Shown: positions 7,361-15,813 of the stretch, one piece after another | Position numbering within the stretch: the stretch's first letter is position 1 | How the letters are laid out: every line of letters starts with the position of its first letter | NCBI RefSeq assembly: GCF_002008365.1 | Contig: NZ_MRDL01000051.1 | Coordinates: 620,001-684,000 of the forward strand | Direction: 5' to 3' | Length of the DNA: 64,000 nucleotides | From: Rhizobium leguminosarum bv. viciae USDA 2370 | Lineage (GTDB): Bacteria > Pseudomonadota > Alphaproteobacteria > Rhizobiales > Rhizobiaceae | Position numbers and translations under genes: made by a program | Notes under the pieces: generated by a model | Databases searched by the model: none | Seen by the model: the letters and a program-made list of their open reading frames with translations, nothing else | What the model was told of the DNA's origin: nothing

Positions 7361-8488
7361 TTAGTACACCACTACGCCGCGGATGCTTTTGCCTGAATGC
7401 ATCAGCTCGAAGCCCTTGTTGATCTCCTCGAGCGGCATGGTGTGGGTGATCATCGGATCGATCTGGATCTTGCCCTGCATGTACCATTCGACGATCTTCG
7501 GCACGTCGGTGCGGCCGCGCGCGCCGCCGAAAGCGGTGCCCATCCAGTTGCGGCCGGTGACCAGCTGGAACGGACGGGTGGAGATTTCCTGGCCGGCACC
7601 GGCAACGCCGATGATAACCGACTTGCCCCAGCCGCGGTGGCTGGCTTCCAGGGCCTGGCGCATCACCTTGGTGTTGCCGGTGCAGTCGAAGGTGTAGTCG
7701 GCGCCACCGATCAGGTCGCCGTTGCGTTTGGTCAGGTTGACGAGGTAGGGCACGATGTCGTCGCCGACCTCCTTCGGATTGACGAAGTGGGTCATGCCGA
7801 ACTTTTCGCCCCAGGCCTTGCGGTCAGGGTTGATATCGACGCCGATGATCATGTCGGCACCGGCAAGACGCAGGCCCTGAAGCACGTTGAGACCGATGCC
7901 GCCGAGACCGAAGACGATCGCCGTGGCGCCGATCTCCACCTTGGCGGTATTGATGACCGCACCGATGCCGGTGGTGACGCCGCAGCCGATGTAGCAGATC
8001 TTGTCGAACGGCGCGTCGGGATTGACCTTGGCAAGGGCGATCTCCGGCAGCACGGTGAAGTTCGAAAAAGTCGAGCACCCCATATAGTGGTGGATCTTGT
8101 CCTTGCCGATCGAGAAGCGGCTCGTTCCATCCGGCATCAGCCCCTGGCCCTGGGTAGCGCGGATCGAGGTGCAGAGATTGGTCTTGCGGGAAAGGCAGGA
8201 ATAGCATTCGCGGCATTCCGGGGTGTAGAGCGGAATAACGTGGTCGCCCTTCTTGACCGAGGTGACGCCGGGACCGACATCGACGACGATGCCGGCGCCC
8301 TCATGGCCGAGGATGGCCGGAAACAGGCCTTCCGGATCGGCGCCCGACAGGGTGAAATCGTCGGTGTGGCAAATGCCCGTCGCCTTGACCTCGACCAGCA
8401 CTTCGCCGGCCCGCGGTCCTTCCAGCTGCACGGTCATCACTTCCAGCGGTTTTCCTGCCTGAACGGCAACGGCGGCGCGAACGTCCAT
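7361..8488 (-). CDS. frmA: S-(hydroxymethyl)glutathione dehydrogenase (class III ADH)
   Basis: 375-aa zinc alcohol dehydrogenase of class III, oxidising S-hydroxymethylglutathione (formaldehyde plus glutathione) to S-formylglutathione with NAD; also able to reduce S-nitrosoglutathione in the family. Catalytic zinc ligands are in GICHTDDF, GHEGAG and the later Cys of YIGCGVTTG; the structural zinc site is the four-Cys cluster CRECYSCLSRKTNLC; the NAD-binding turn is GLGGIGLNVLQG. Full length, ATG with AGGGAGAT upstream. Also called adhC, flhA or gfa in related species. A terminator-like hairpin follows. No S-formylglutathione hydrolase gene is adjacent. Confidence 0.95.
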   Translation of the reverse strand: MDVRAAVAVQAGKPLEVMTVQLEGPRAGEVLVEVKATGICHTDDFTLSGADPEGLFPAILGHEGAGIVVDVGPGVTSVKKGDHVIPLYTPECRECYSCLSRKTNLCTSIRATQGQGLMPDGTSRFSIGKDKIHHYMGCSTFSNFTVLPEIALAKVNPDAPFDKICYIGCGVTTGIGAVINTAKVEIGATAIVFGLGGIGLNVLQGLRLAGADMIIGVDINPDRKAWGEKFGMTHFVNPKEVGDDIVPYLVNLTKRNGDLIGGADYTFDCTGNTKVMRQALEASHRGWGKSVIIGVAGAGQEISTRPFQLVTGRNWMGTAFGGARGRTDVPKIVEWYMQGKIQIDPMITHTMPLEEINKGFELMHSGKSIRGVVVY

Positions 8489-8587
8489 CTTGATATCTCC
8501 CTGTCGATTTTTGTTGGTTCCCAGCTGATTTATTGGGCTGAGCTTGGCATGGTCGGCGAACTCGGCTCAAGCGACGGTCTTTTCCTC

Positions 8588-10609
8588 TCAGGCGAATTCC
8601 ATGATGACGGCATCGACGGCCAGGCTTTCGCCGGCCGCGGCATTGATCTTCGAGATGACGAGATCGCGGTCGGCGCGCAGCACGTTTTCCATCTTCATAG
8701 CTTCGACGATCGCAAGCGTCTCACCGGCCTTGACCTCCTGGCCCTCGGCAACCGCGATGGCGACGACGAGGCCAGGCATCGGGCAGAGCAGGAGCTTGGA
8801 GGTATCGGGCGGCAGTTTCACCGGCATCAGCCTGTCGAGCTCGGCATGACGCGGCGAAAAGACCTTGGTAATCACTGAAAGCCCCTGCCAGTCGATACGC
8901 AACCCGTTCAGAACGGGGCGAATCTGCGCGGTGATGTCGCGACCGCCGACCTTGCCGCTCCAGACGGGATCCCCCGGTCTCCAATCGGTGACAACACTCT
9001 TGCTCTGGCCCTCTATCGCCCCCTCGATCGCGATGTCCATATCGAAGGGGATGGTGACGAGCCCATCGAGCAATCTTGCAGCGACGTGGTTGTCGCCGAT
9101 CTTGACCACCCATTCCTCGCGCAGCGCGCCCGATGCGGCGCGCAGACGATCGGCGAAACGTTCGCGGCGGTTTGTCTCGATCAGCGAGGCGGAGAGGGCG
9201 ATGCCGGCAAGCACGGCTTCTTCCGCCGGGTCCGGTTTCATCGGCGCAAAACCATCGGGATATTCCTCGGCAATGAAGCCTGTGGACAGCCGGCCCTCGC
9301 GCCAGCGCGGATGTTTCATCAGCGCCGACAGGAAAGGCACATTGTGCTCGATGCCATCGACGACGAAGCCGTCGAGCGCCCGGCCCATGGCGTCGATCGC
9401 CTCGGGCCGGGTCGGCGCCCAGGTGCAGAGCTTGGCGATCATCGGATCGTAGTACATCGAAATCTCGGCACCCTCGAAGACGCCGGTATCGTTGCGGATA
9501 ACGACATTGCCGGTCCTGCCTTCCGCCGGCGGGCGGTAGCGCATCAGGCGGCCGATCGAGGGCAGAAAGTTGCGGTAGGGATCTTCGGCATAGAGCCGGC
9601 TCTCGATCGCCCAGCCGTCGAGCCTGATGTCCTCCTGAGCAAAGGGAAGGGGCTCTCCGGCTGCCACCCGGATCATCTGCTCAACGAGATCGATGCCGGT
9701 GATGAGTTCGGTCACCGGATGCTCGACCTGCAGGCGGGTGTTCATTTCAAGGAAATAGAAATTGCGGTCGCGGTCGACGATGAACTCGACGGTGCCGGCG
9801 CTCTGGTAATCGACGGCCTTCGCCAACGCCACCGACTGTTCGCCCATGGCCTTGCGGGTGGCTTCATCGAGGAAGGGCGAGGGCGCCTCTTCCGCGACCT
9901 TCTGGTTCCGCCGCTGGATCGAGCATTCGCGCTCGCCGAGATAGACGACGTTGCCATGCGCGTCGGCCAGCACCTGGATCTCGATATGGCGCGGCTCGAC
10001 GACGAACTTCTCGATGAAGACGCGGTCGTCGCCGAAGGAGCTTTTTGCCTCCGAGCGGGCGCGCTCGAAGCCGTCGCCCACATCACCCTTGTTCCAGGCG
10101 ATGCGCATGCCCTTGCCGCCGCCACCGGCCGACGCCTTGATCATGACGGGATAGCCGATCTCGCCAGCGATCACTACCGCATGGGCGGCATCTTCGATGA
10201 TGCCGAGATGGCCGGGCACGGTGGAGACACCGGCGGCATTGGCGAATTTCTTCGATTCGATCTTATCGCCCATCGCCATGATGGCCTTCGGCTTCGGACC
10301 GATGAAGATGATGCCCTGTTTTTCCAATTCAGCGCAGAAGGAGGCGCGTTCGGAGAGGAAGCCGTAACCGGGGTGGACGGCCTCGGCCCCCGTCGCCTTG
10401 CAGGCGGCGATGATCTTTTCGGCGACGAGATAACTCTCCGACGCCGCGGCCGGGCCGATATGCACAGCCTCGTCGGCCATTTCGACATGCAGCGCGTCCC
10501 GATCCGCATCCGAATAGACCGCGACGGTCAGAATCCCCATGCGGCGCGCAGTCTTGATCACGCGGCAGGCGATTTCGCCGCGATTCGCGATCAGGATTTT
10601 CTTGAACAT
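8588..10609 (-). CDS. pccA: propionyl-CoA carboxylase alpha chain (biotin carboxylase/BCCP)
   Basis: 673-aa subunit combining biotin carboxylase and biotin carrier. Domain order: ATP-grasp biotin carboxylase (about 1-450; MFKKILIANRGEIACR at the start, the glycine-rich ATP loop KASAGGGGKGMR, EMNTRLQVEHPVTE), a middle domain (about 450-600), and a C-terminal biotinyl domain with the lipoyl-like EAMKMEN lysine near residue 640. The start at 10609 gives the canonical N-terminus. It partners PccB for methylmalonyl-CoA formation, used for propionate, odd-chain fatty acid and Val/Ile catabolism. The gene upstream (10685-11389) runs in the same direction 75 bp away. Confidence 0.95.
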   Translation of the reverse strand: MFKKILIANRGEIACRVIKTARRMGILTVAVYSDADRDALHVEMADEAVHIGPAAASESYLVAEKIIAACKATGAEAVHPGYGFLSERASFCAELEKQGIIFIGPKPKAIMAMGDKIESKKFANAAGVSTVPGHLGIIEDAAHAVVIAGEIGYPVMIKASAGGGGKGMRIAWNKGDVGDGFERARSEAKSSFGDDRVFIEKFVVEPRHIEIQVLADAHGNVVYLGERECSIQRRNQKVAEEAPSPFLDEATRKAMGEQSVALAKAVDYQSAGTVEFIVDRDRNFYFLEMNTRLQVEHPVTELITGIDLVEQMIRVAAGEPLPFAQEDIRLDGWAIESRLYAEDPYRNFLPSIGRLMRYRPPAEGRTGNVVIRNDTGVFEGAEISMYYDPMIAKLCTWAPTRPEAIDAMGRALDGFVVDGIEHNVPFLSALMKHPRWREGRLSTGFIAEEYPDGFAPMKPDPAEEAVLAGIALSASLIETNRRERFADRLRAASGALREEWVVKIGDNHVAARLLDGLVTIPFDMDIAIEGAIEGQSKSVVTDWRPGDPVWSGKVGGRDITAQIRPVLNGLRIDWQGLSVITKVFSPRHAELDRLMPVKLPPDTSKLLLCPMPGLVVAIAVAEGQEVKAGETLAIVEAMKMENVLRADRDLVISKINAAAGESLAVDAVIMEFA

Positions 10610-10684
10610 GGAGACTCCACCCAGAAATGCATCCCGGAGTTTTACGCACAAAACACCGGAACGCACAATCAGGCTTGCGGAGCG

Positions 10685-11389
10685 TCAGGCGACGGCAGCT
10701 TCGGAGACAGGTTCCTCGTCGACGATGCGCAGCCAGCGGCTGCGACGCGGCTCGGCATAATCGCGCAGCTCGACGGCAGCCATGATCCCCGCCCAGTGCG
10801 GATGATTGGCGCCGGACAGCGTTGCCTGCTCGATCTGCTGGAGAACGCCGTATTCGACCGACGAGACGGGGATGATGCCGCCTTCGGCGACGCTTCTGAA
10901 GATGCGCATTGCGTAGTCGACGTCCTGGCGCGTGATGCCCCGGCGATCGATGGCGCGCGACAGCTTGTAGCCACCGATATTGTCGGTGATCGCCAGACGA
11001 AGCTGATCGAGGGCAAGCGCTCTCAACTCAACTGGGACATCGGTCGAAATCTCCATAACGTGGAGAATGAGCTCGAGCTCGAGCGCCGAGTTGACGACAC
11101 CATCGGTCGTGAACATGCGCATGATCCAGGCGACGTTGATTTCATCCAGCGAGCCCTGCGGATAGGTGTAATGGACGATGAAACCGGCGAGCTGCTCCAC
11201 GAAGAAAGCGTTCCAGTCGGCACATTTTTCAGGGCAGGAATTGTTGAGCGCCAACATCGCCACGACGTCGTCGGATGTCCGGATACCCTCCGGAAAACTA
11301 TGTTTGCGCAGCAGTACTATATCTTCGGCCGTCAGCCGATGCTTGCCGGCCACGACACAGGCCGGAAAAGCGAGACGAAATTCGCTCAT
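10685..11389 (-). CDS. conserved protein of unknown function upstream of pccA
   Basis: 234-aa soluble protein without signal peptide or transmembrane helices. Recognisable features are a helical region with SCPEKCADWNAFFVEQLAGF and a second helix-rich part with ELRALALDQLRLAITD and ITRQDVDYAMRIFRSVAEGG, plus a basic C-terminal RRSRWLRIVDEE. The repeated short helices suggest an EF-hand-like or TPR-like helical fold, but no canonical Ca-binding loop is present. I believe similar proteins occur in other Rhizobiales, but cannot name a family. The 75-bp spacing to pccA would allow co-transcription. Confidence 0.8.
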   Translation of the reverse strand: MSEFRLAFPACVVAGKHRLTAEDIVLLRKHSFPEGIRTSDDVVAMLALNNSCPEKCADWNAFFVEQLAGFIVHYTYPQGSLDEINVAWIMRMFTTDGVVNSALELELILHVMEISTDVPVELRALALDQLRLAITDNIGGYKLSRAIDRRGITRQDVDYAMRIFRSVAEGGIIPVSSVEYGVLQQIEQATLSGANHPHWAGIMAAVELRDYAEPRRSRWLRIVDEEPVSEAAVA

Positions 11390-11486
11390 GTTTTAACTCC
11401 AGGCTTCATCATGAAACCGGAGACAGTTTTAGCGCCTGCGAATTGACGATCCCTCAAGAAGAGGAGTTAATCTGATATTCCCGAGG

Positions 11487-12407
11487 TCAGGAAGATTTTA
11501 ACGTTTGCGCCTGCAGCCGCTCGCGCCAGATGATGAAAAGGCCTGATGCAACGATGATGAAGATGCCGATCCATTTGGAAAAGCTGGGGAAATCGTTGAA
11601 CAACGCATAGCCGAGAACGGTCGCCGAGATAATCTCGAAGTACTGGAACGGCGCAAGCAGCGACAGCGGAGCGAGGCGGAAAGCCCGGACCACGAGCATA
11701 TGCGCATATCCCGAGATCGAGCCGAGGGCGAGAAGCAGGATAAGGCCGAGACCGGAGGAGGGCAGAGAGACGGCAAAATCGGCATTGCCGAAACTGTTTC
11801 CGACGAAAAGCGCAGCCGCCATGAAGATCGTTCCGCCGATGCCGGCCATCGTCTGCATGGTCAGCGGCGAATCGGCCTCGCCAATGGCGCGGTTGAGGAA
11901 GAGATAGAGCGAGAACAGAAAGGCGCAGGCGACCGGGAGCAGCGCCTTCAGCCCAAAGATCTCGTAGCTTGGCTGAATGACGATCATTGCGCCGCCGAAG
12001 CCGACGATGATCGCCATCCAGCGCCGCCAGCCGACCTTGTCGCCGAGAAACAATGCCGACATCGCGGTCAGCATGAAGGGCTCGACGAAATAGATGGCGA
12101 AGACATCGGCGAGCGGCATGTATTTGACGGCGACGAAGAAAAGCAGGCTCGCAGCGCCATGCAGCACGCCGCGCAGCAGATTCATCCATGGCCGTTTGGC
12201 CGAAAGCGCCTTAAGCCCGAAGAGGGCGAAAAGAATCGGCAGGGTACAGGCGATCTGAAAGAAGAATCGGTAGAAGGTCACCTGGCCCGGCGACATCGCC
12301 TCGAAGGTCGCCATGTATTTGGCGATCGCATCCATGGTCGGCAGGATGAGCATGGCGCCGGACATGATGGCCATGCCCTGCAGGGAATTTTGATGGGGCT
12401 CTGACAT
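11487..12407 (-). CDS. EamA/DMT-family drug-metabolite exporter
   Basis: 306-aa inner-membrane protein with ten predicted helices in two EamA repeats (about residues 10-140 and 150-295). Typical turns are visible: MLILPTMDAIAKY at the start, PFMLTAMSALFLGDKVGWRRW closing the first repeat and PFQYFEIISATVLGYALFNDFP in the second. DMT proteins export amino acids or metabolites; the substrate cannot be inferred. The ATG at 12407 is chosen; an in-frame ATG at 12440 would add 11 polar residues, and neither has a strong ribosome-binding site. The gene lies just downstream of a tRNA-Leu gene on the same strand. Confidence 0.88.
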   Translation of the reverse strand: MSEPHQNSLQGMAIMSGAMLILPTMDAIAKYMATFEAMSPGQVTFYRFFFQIACTLPILFALFGLKALSAKRPWMNLLRGVLHGAASLLFFVAVKYMPLADVFAIYFVEPFMLTAMSALFLGDKVGWRRWMAIIVGFGGAMIVIQPSYEIFGLKALLPVACAFLFSLYLFLNRAIGEADSPLTMQTMAGIGGTIFMAAALFVGNSFGNADFAVSLPSSGLGLILLLALGSISGYAHMLVVRAFRLAPLSLLAPFQYFEIISATVLGYALFNDFPSFSKWIGIFIIVASGLFIIWRERLQAQTLKSS

Positions 12408-12518
12408 GGCTGCTGATTCTTGCGACGATGACGCCATCAATCACGGGAAAGCCAGGCAATCAAGCCAAGCAACCGCAAATAGCTTCGAGGTGAAATCGAA
12501 ATCATCGCTTAGAGAGCG

Positions 12519-12534
12519 TTTCCCTGAAGGGAAA
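12519..12534 (-). terminator. terminator-like hairpin after tRNA-Leu
   Basis: Directly after the encoded CCA of the tRNA, the minus strand reads TTTCCC-TTCA-GGGAAA, a perfect 6-bp stem with a 4-nt loop. Similar sequence follows the degenerate tRNA copy at 13677-13699, so the duplicated unit included this hairpin. Confidence 0.6.
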
Positions 12535-12619
12535 TGGTGCGGTCGAGAAGACTCGAACTTCCACGGGTTGCCCCACAGCGACCTCAACGCTGCGCGTCTA
12601 CCAATTCCGCCACGACCGC
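12535..12619 (-). tRNA. tRNA-Leu (anticodon GAG)
   Basis: 85-nt type II tRNA with encoded CCA. The acceptor stem GCGGTCG pairs with CGACCGC; the anticodon stem CAGCG/CGCTG encloses the loop TTGAGGT, giving anticodon GAG for CUC/CUU leucine codons. The long variable arm TGGGGCAACCCGTGG is typical of tRNA-Leu, and the T arm contains TTCGAGT. All stems are intact. A hairpin follows the CCA end. It reads divergently from lipB. Confidence 0.97.
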
Positions 12620-12801
12620 ATCGTGGTAGGTGCCGATTTGCGTCGGCGGGGCAGCATGTAGCAAAAGCATCTGGGGTGCACAAGGGCGATATGACAGTTT
12701 TTTTGAAAACCGCTCACAGCATTTGAATTGGCCCCGAAACAGGTCCATATAGCTGTCCTGCCGCCCCTTTTTCGCAGGCATTTCGGGGAGAGCGGCAAGG
12801 A

Positions 12802-13521
12802 ATGACCATGCTTCGCACCGATCTCGAATTCTCTATGCTTCCCCGACTCGGAACCCGGCCGGTACGCTGGCGCATCGCCGATGGCCTCGTTCCCTATGAG
12901 GAGGCGGTGGAGACGATGGAGCGCGAGGTGGCGGTGATATCAGATGGCGGCGATGAACTCGTCTGGCTCGTCGAACATCCGCCGCTCTATACTGCCGGCA
13001 CCAGCGCCAATGCGAGGGACCTCGTCCAGCCGAACCGGTTTCCGGTCTTTGCGACAGGGCGTGGCGGTGAATATACCTATCATGGACCCGGCCAGCGCGT
13101 CGCCTATGTCATGCTTGATCTGAAAAGGCGGCGCCAGGACGTGCGCGCCTTTGTCGCCGCCCTTGAAGATGTCGTCATCCGCACGCTCGACATGATGAAT
13201 GTCCGCGGTGAGCGACGTGAAGATCGCGTCGGCGTCTGGGTGCGCCGGCCGGAAAAGCCGTTGCTGGCCGATGGGACGATGGCCGAGGACAAGATCGCCG
13301 CTCTCGGCATAAGGCTGCGGAAATGGGTGACCTTCCACGGACTGTCGCTCAACGTCGATCCGGATCTTGATCATTTCGGCGGCATCGTGCCCTGCGGGAT
13401 ATCAGCCTATGGCGTGACCAGCCTCGTCGATCTTGGCCTGCCTGTGATGATGGCTGATGTCGATATCCGGCTGCGCACCGCCTTTGAGGCGGTTTTCGGC
13501 GAAACGACCGGCGAAACCTGA
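12802..13521 (+). CDS. lipB: octanoyltransferase LipB
   Basis: 239-aa enzyme transferring octanoyl groups from octanoyl-ACP to lipoyl domains of 2-oxoacid dehydrogenases and GcvH, the first step of lipoate synthesis. Signature blocks present: EHPPLYTAGTSA, GRGGEYTYHGPGQRVAY, and the catalytic Lys of IRLRKWVTFHGLSLN with the acyl-accepting Cys in GIVPCGI. Length is typical for alphaproteobacteria. An alternative start at the third codon (ATG CTT) exists. lipA is not in the window. The gene is bracketed by an intact tRNA-Leu and a degenerate tRNA-Leu copy in opposite orientations. Confidence 0.95.
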   Translation: MTMLRTDLEFSMLPRLGTRPVRWRIADGLVPYEEAVETMEREVAVISDGGDELVWLVEHPPLYTAGTSANARDLVQPNRFPVFATGRGGEYTYHGPGQRVAYVMLDLKRRRQDVRAFVAALEDVVIRTLDMMNVRGERREDRVGVWVRRPEKPLLADGTMAEDKIAALGIRLRKWVTFHGLSLNVDPDLDHFGGIVPCGISAYGVTSLVDLGLPVMMADVDIRLRTAFEAVFGETTGET

Positions 13522-13827
13522 CTGATCATGGCGACCGGGGCAATTTGTATCAGAAAGAAGGGCTGGTTTCGGTCTTTTCTTAAGTGAAACAATGCTTCGT
13601 GGCAGATTTGGCGGTCGCGCAGCGTTGAGGTCGCTGTGGAAGAATCCGCGGAAGTTCGAGTCTTCTCGACCCACCATTTTCCTTCGGCGAAACGCTCGCC
13701 GGGCGCATTCTGCCGTCAGACTCGGCAATCGCTTCACTGTCAGATCTGAGCCAACGTTTTAACCTATAATTAGCGATTGAAAATATATACGAGATCACAG
13801 CTGTGTGAATATGGAAGTCCGAGGACA
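13522..13827. other. intergenic region holding the tRNA-Leu remnant
   Basis: 306 bp without a convincing gene. It contains the degenerate tRNA-Leu copy (13611-13676) and its duplicated 3' flank. The part after about 13740 is AT-rich and probably carries the promoter of the membrane methyltransferase gene. I see no further structured element. Confidence 0.6.
13611..13699 (+). pseudogene. degenerate tRNA-Leu(GAG) copy with 3' flank
   Basis: GCGGTCG at 13611 is joined directly to the anticodon arm (CAGCGTTGAGGTCGCTG, anticodon GAG), so the 18-nt D-arm region of the intact tRNA-Leu is missing. The variable arm has diverged, the T arm is identical (AAGTTCGAGTCTTCTCGACC), and one base of the acceptor stem is lost before the terminal CCA at 13674-13676. 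Similarity continues through the hairpin downstream of the real tRNA, 19 of 23 bases by eye. It is in inverted orientation about 1 kb from the intact gene. It cannot fold as a normal tRNA. Confidence 0.85.
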
Positions 13828-14472
13828 ATGAGAAAAAAAGCAGCGGCAAGCTGGTCATTCCTCGATGTGTATTTCGCTCTCGATATTATCGAGAAGGTTC
13901 TCATCGGCTATTTCTTCGTCGGGATTGTCATGCGTGTCCTGCCGCAGATGCAGGACAATCGGGCGATCATCGATTGCCTGCTGATCGTTTCGGAGGGAGC
14001 TGCCGCCTTCCTCATCCTGACCCGCCGGACGACGAGAAATGCGTCGCTGCGCCTCTCTGATTGGGCGGTCACCGCCATCGGGACGATCTTCCCGCTGCTT
14101 GCCGCGCCCTCCGCGACACAGCCGCTAGCGCCGCTCGCGTTCTGCGGGACGGCGATGGCACTCGGTTTTGTCCTGCAGATATCGGCAAAGCTGACATTGC
14201 TGCGAAGCTTCGGCCTGGTGCCGGCCAATCGCGGCGTCAAGATCGGCGGGCCTTACAAATTTGTCCGCCATCCGATGTATGCGGGTTATCTGATGACACA
14301 CATCGGCTTCTTCCTGGTCCATCCGAGCCTTTGGAATTTTGCCATCTATGCGACGGCCCTGACCGCCCAATGTTTCCGCTTGTTGGCGGAGGAGCGTCTG
14401 CTCAAGCAGGATCCTGCCTACGAGGCCTTCATGGCCACGACCCGTTACCGGCTCGTTCCATTCGTATTCTAA
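13828..14472 (+). CDS. ICMT/PEMT-type membrane methyltransferase
   Basis: 214-aa integral membrane protein with about five hydrophobic helices. The C-terminal half carries the signature of isoprenylcysteine/phospholipid methyltransferases: GPYKFVRHPMYAGYL followed by a hydrophobic hairpin and ERLLKQDPAYEAFMATTRYRLVPFVF, which shapes the SAM pocket. The substrate is not predictable; bacterial members methylate lipids or isoprenoid-like groups. The ATG at 13828 is preceded by CCGAGGAC and is preferred over an in-frame ATG at 13777. A strong terminator follows the stop. Confidence 0.85.
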   Translation: MRKKAAASWSFLDVYFALDIIEKVLIGYFFVGIVMRVLPQMQDNRAIIDCLLIVSEGAAAFLILTRRTTRNASLRLSDWAVTAIGTIFPLLAAPSATQPLAPLAFCGTAMALGFVLQISAKLTLLRSFGLVPANRGVKIGGPYKFVRHPMYAGYLMTHIGFFLVHPSLWNFAIYATALTAQCFRLLAEERLLKQDPAYEAFMATTRYRLVPFVF

Positions 14473-14500
14473 GACGACATAAAGATGGATTGAAAAAGAG

Positions 14501-14527
14501 AAGGGCCGGTTTCCGGCCCTTTCTTTT
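14501..14527. terminator. bidirectional Rho-independent terminator
   Basis: AAGGGCCGG and CCGGCCCTT form a perfect 9-bp stem around a TTT loop, followed by TCTTTT on the plus strand and preceded by AAAAAGAG, which gives a U-rich tail on the minus strand. It lies between two convergent genes and should terminate both. Confidence 0.85.
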
Positions 14528-14533
14528 ATCGGA

Positions 14534-14899
14534 TCAATGGGTTGCGCGGCATGCTTCAGTGCGGGAAGCGCCGCTGTCGGCACCCTTGGTATGGGAGCCC
14601 TTCGGGCCGATCATGCTATGGCATGGGGGCAGCGGCGTGATGCTGGCCGTTGCGGTCTTGTCGACGGCAGGGGCTGCCATGGCGCTCGGTGCGAAGCCGT
14701 CGCTGTCATTGGTGTAGTCGCTGGAATAGGACGGAGCCTTGCGGCTGCTGTAGTGCACTGGGGCCGGCTTCGAGGTGGGGCTCGGCGCGAAGCCGTCGCT
14801 GTCGTTGGTGTAGTCGTCGGAATAGGTCGGCTGGGCGAAGGCAGCGCCTGCAAGGCTGACGGCGAACAGGGACGCGGCAAGGGCAAATTTGATGCGCAT
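14534..14899 (-). CDS. secreted protein with YTNDSDGFAPS repeats
   Basis: 121-aa exported protein with a clear signal peptide (MRIKFALAASLFAVSLAGAAFA, cleavage near AFA-Q). The mature part is low complexity and contains two copies of DYTNDSDGFAPS (about residues 29-40 and 61-72) separated by a Pro/Ser/Lys linker, then a PPCHSMIGPKGSHTKG tail. The GC-rich start has an AGGAGATAAACCC leader. No known domain is apparent; short acidic Asp/Asn/Ser repeats could bind cations or cell-wall polymers, but this is speculation. Likely a lineage-specific envelope protein. Confidence 0.8.
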   Translation of the reverse strand: MRIKFALAASLFAVSLAGAAFAQPTYSDDYTNDSDGFAPSPTSKPAPVHYSSRKAPSYSSDYTNDSDGFAPSAMAAPAVDKTATASITPLPPCHSMIGPKGSHTKGADSGASRTEACRATH

Positions 14900-15220
14900 G
14901 GGTTTATCTCCTCAATCTGCTGTTGAATTCCACAACATAAACTAACCCTCGGCACACACGAGTTCGCGCCCCAATTCAGGCAATTTTGTGATAATATGGC
15001 GACGCACCCGCGACCTTTTGTCCAAATGAAATCACAGTGTTGTCAACGAAATTGACCTTCGCGTGACAGAAGCCGCCTAACAAAAATAGGCGATTGGTGT
15101 CACGAATAAGACAGCTGGTGCTGCAATCTTAAATTGTTAACTTTTGGTAATATTGGGAAAGATCACCAACGGCAGACGGCAGCCCGCCTTCGGTTGGTGA
15201 TCTGCGCCTTGGGCGTGAAC
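14900..15220. other. AT-rich intergenic region
   Basis: 321 bp between two minus-strand genes. The left part, with several T- and A-rich stretches, is the probable promoter region of the repeat-containing secreted protein gene. The right end carries the terminator-like hairpin at 15161-15202. No further gene is seen. Confidence 0.6.
15161..15202 (-). terminator. Rho-independent terminator of the BON-domain gene
   Basis: GATCACCAAC at 15161-15170 and GTTGGTGATC at 15193-15202 are perfect 10-bp complements around a GC-rich 22-nt interior that can fold further. In the minus transcript the stem is followed by UUUCCC. It lies 18 bp past the stop of the BON-domain gene. Confidence 0.7.
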
Positions 15221-15730
15221 TCAGTCCTCGTTCGGGATATGCGCATCGACACCGGTCAGCTGCAGTTTGTTGCGGACGTGACGGACGCCATCGACCGAAA
15301 GCGCGCCGAGTTCGACCTTGCGAGCGATGCCGATTGTCTCCACCGACCCTTCCAGGGTGACGACGTGACCATCTGCATGAACCTCGATGCTGTCGATGTC
15401 GACCTCAGGAATGTTTTCGAGATTGTCGTTCACCCGCGCTTCGAGATCGTCGCTTTCATCGCGGTCGATCGTATCGGCGCGCAGGGAATCCTTCAGGCGA
15501 TTCTCGTTGCCGTCCTCATCCGTGCCATCGACCCGGAAGCCCTTGTTGGGATCGCTGTCGAAATTGGCTGCGGTCTCGCCATAAGGGCGGTTGGCGGGGT
15601 CGGCGCCGCTGCCGTCGGCATAGGGCCAGCCGTCGTCGAGATTGCGCTCTTCGAGGTCGCGATAATCTTCCTCCCGGGAAAGCTCAGGCTTTTCCCGGGA
15701 AATCGGGGGCTTGTCACCGATTCTTGCCAT
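15221..15730 (-). CDS. BON-domain protein
   Basis: 169-aa acidic protein. The N-terminal 85 residues are charged and disordered-looking (SREEDYRDLEERNLDDGWPYADG, DSDPNKGFRVDGTDEDGNE); the C-terminal part (about 90-160) is a BON domain with IDSIEVHADGHVVTLEGSVETIGIARKVE and VDGVRHVRNKLQL. BON domains bind phospholipid surfaces or partner proteins. No signal peptide is seen with the ATG at 15730, which has AAGGAG 9 bp upstream, so it may be cytoplasmic. It lies 83 bp downstream of the deformylase-like gene and may be co-transcribed with it. Confidence 0.85.
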   Translation of the reverse strand: MARIGDKPPISREKPELSREEDYRDLEERNLDDGWPYADGSGADPANRPYGETAANFDSDPNKGFRVDGTDEDGNENRLKDSLRADTIDRDESDDLEARVNDNLENIPEVDIDSIEVHADGHVVTLEGSVETIGIARKVELGALSVDGVRHVRNKLQLTGVDAHIPNED

Positions 15731-15813
15731 TGCAGTCGCTCCTTGTTTCTTTGCTGGAAACGCCGGCAACGGCGAATGGTTCGGCATGGACGGCGATTTG
15801 TCGGCCGTGATTG

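Noticed and set aside
11700..12404. Plus-strand frame over the DMT exporter gene
   Set aside because: Antisense of a clear membrane protein; charged low-complexity product without domain.
12535..13699. lipB as cargo of an integrative element bounded by tRNA-Leu copies
   Set aside because: The copies are inverted rather than direct, lipB is a core gene, and no integrase is present.
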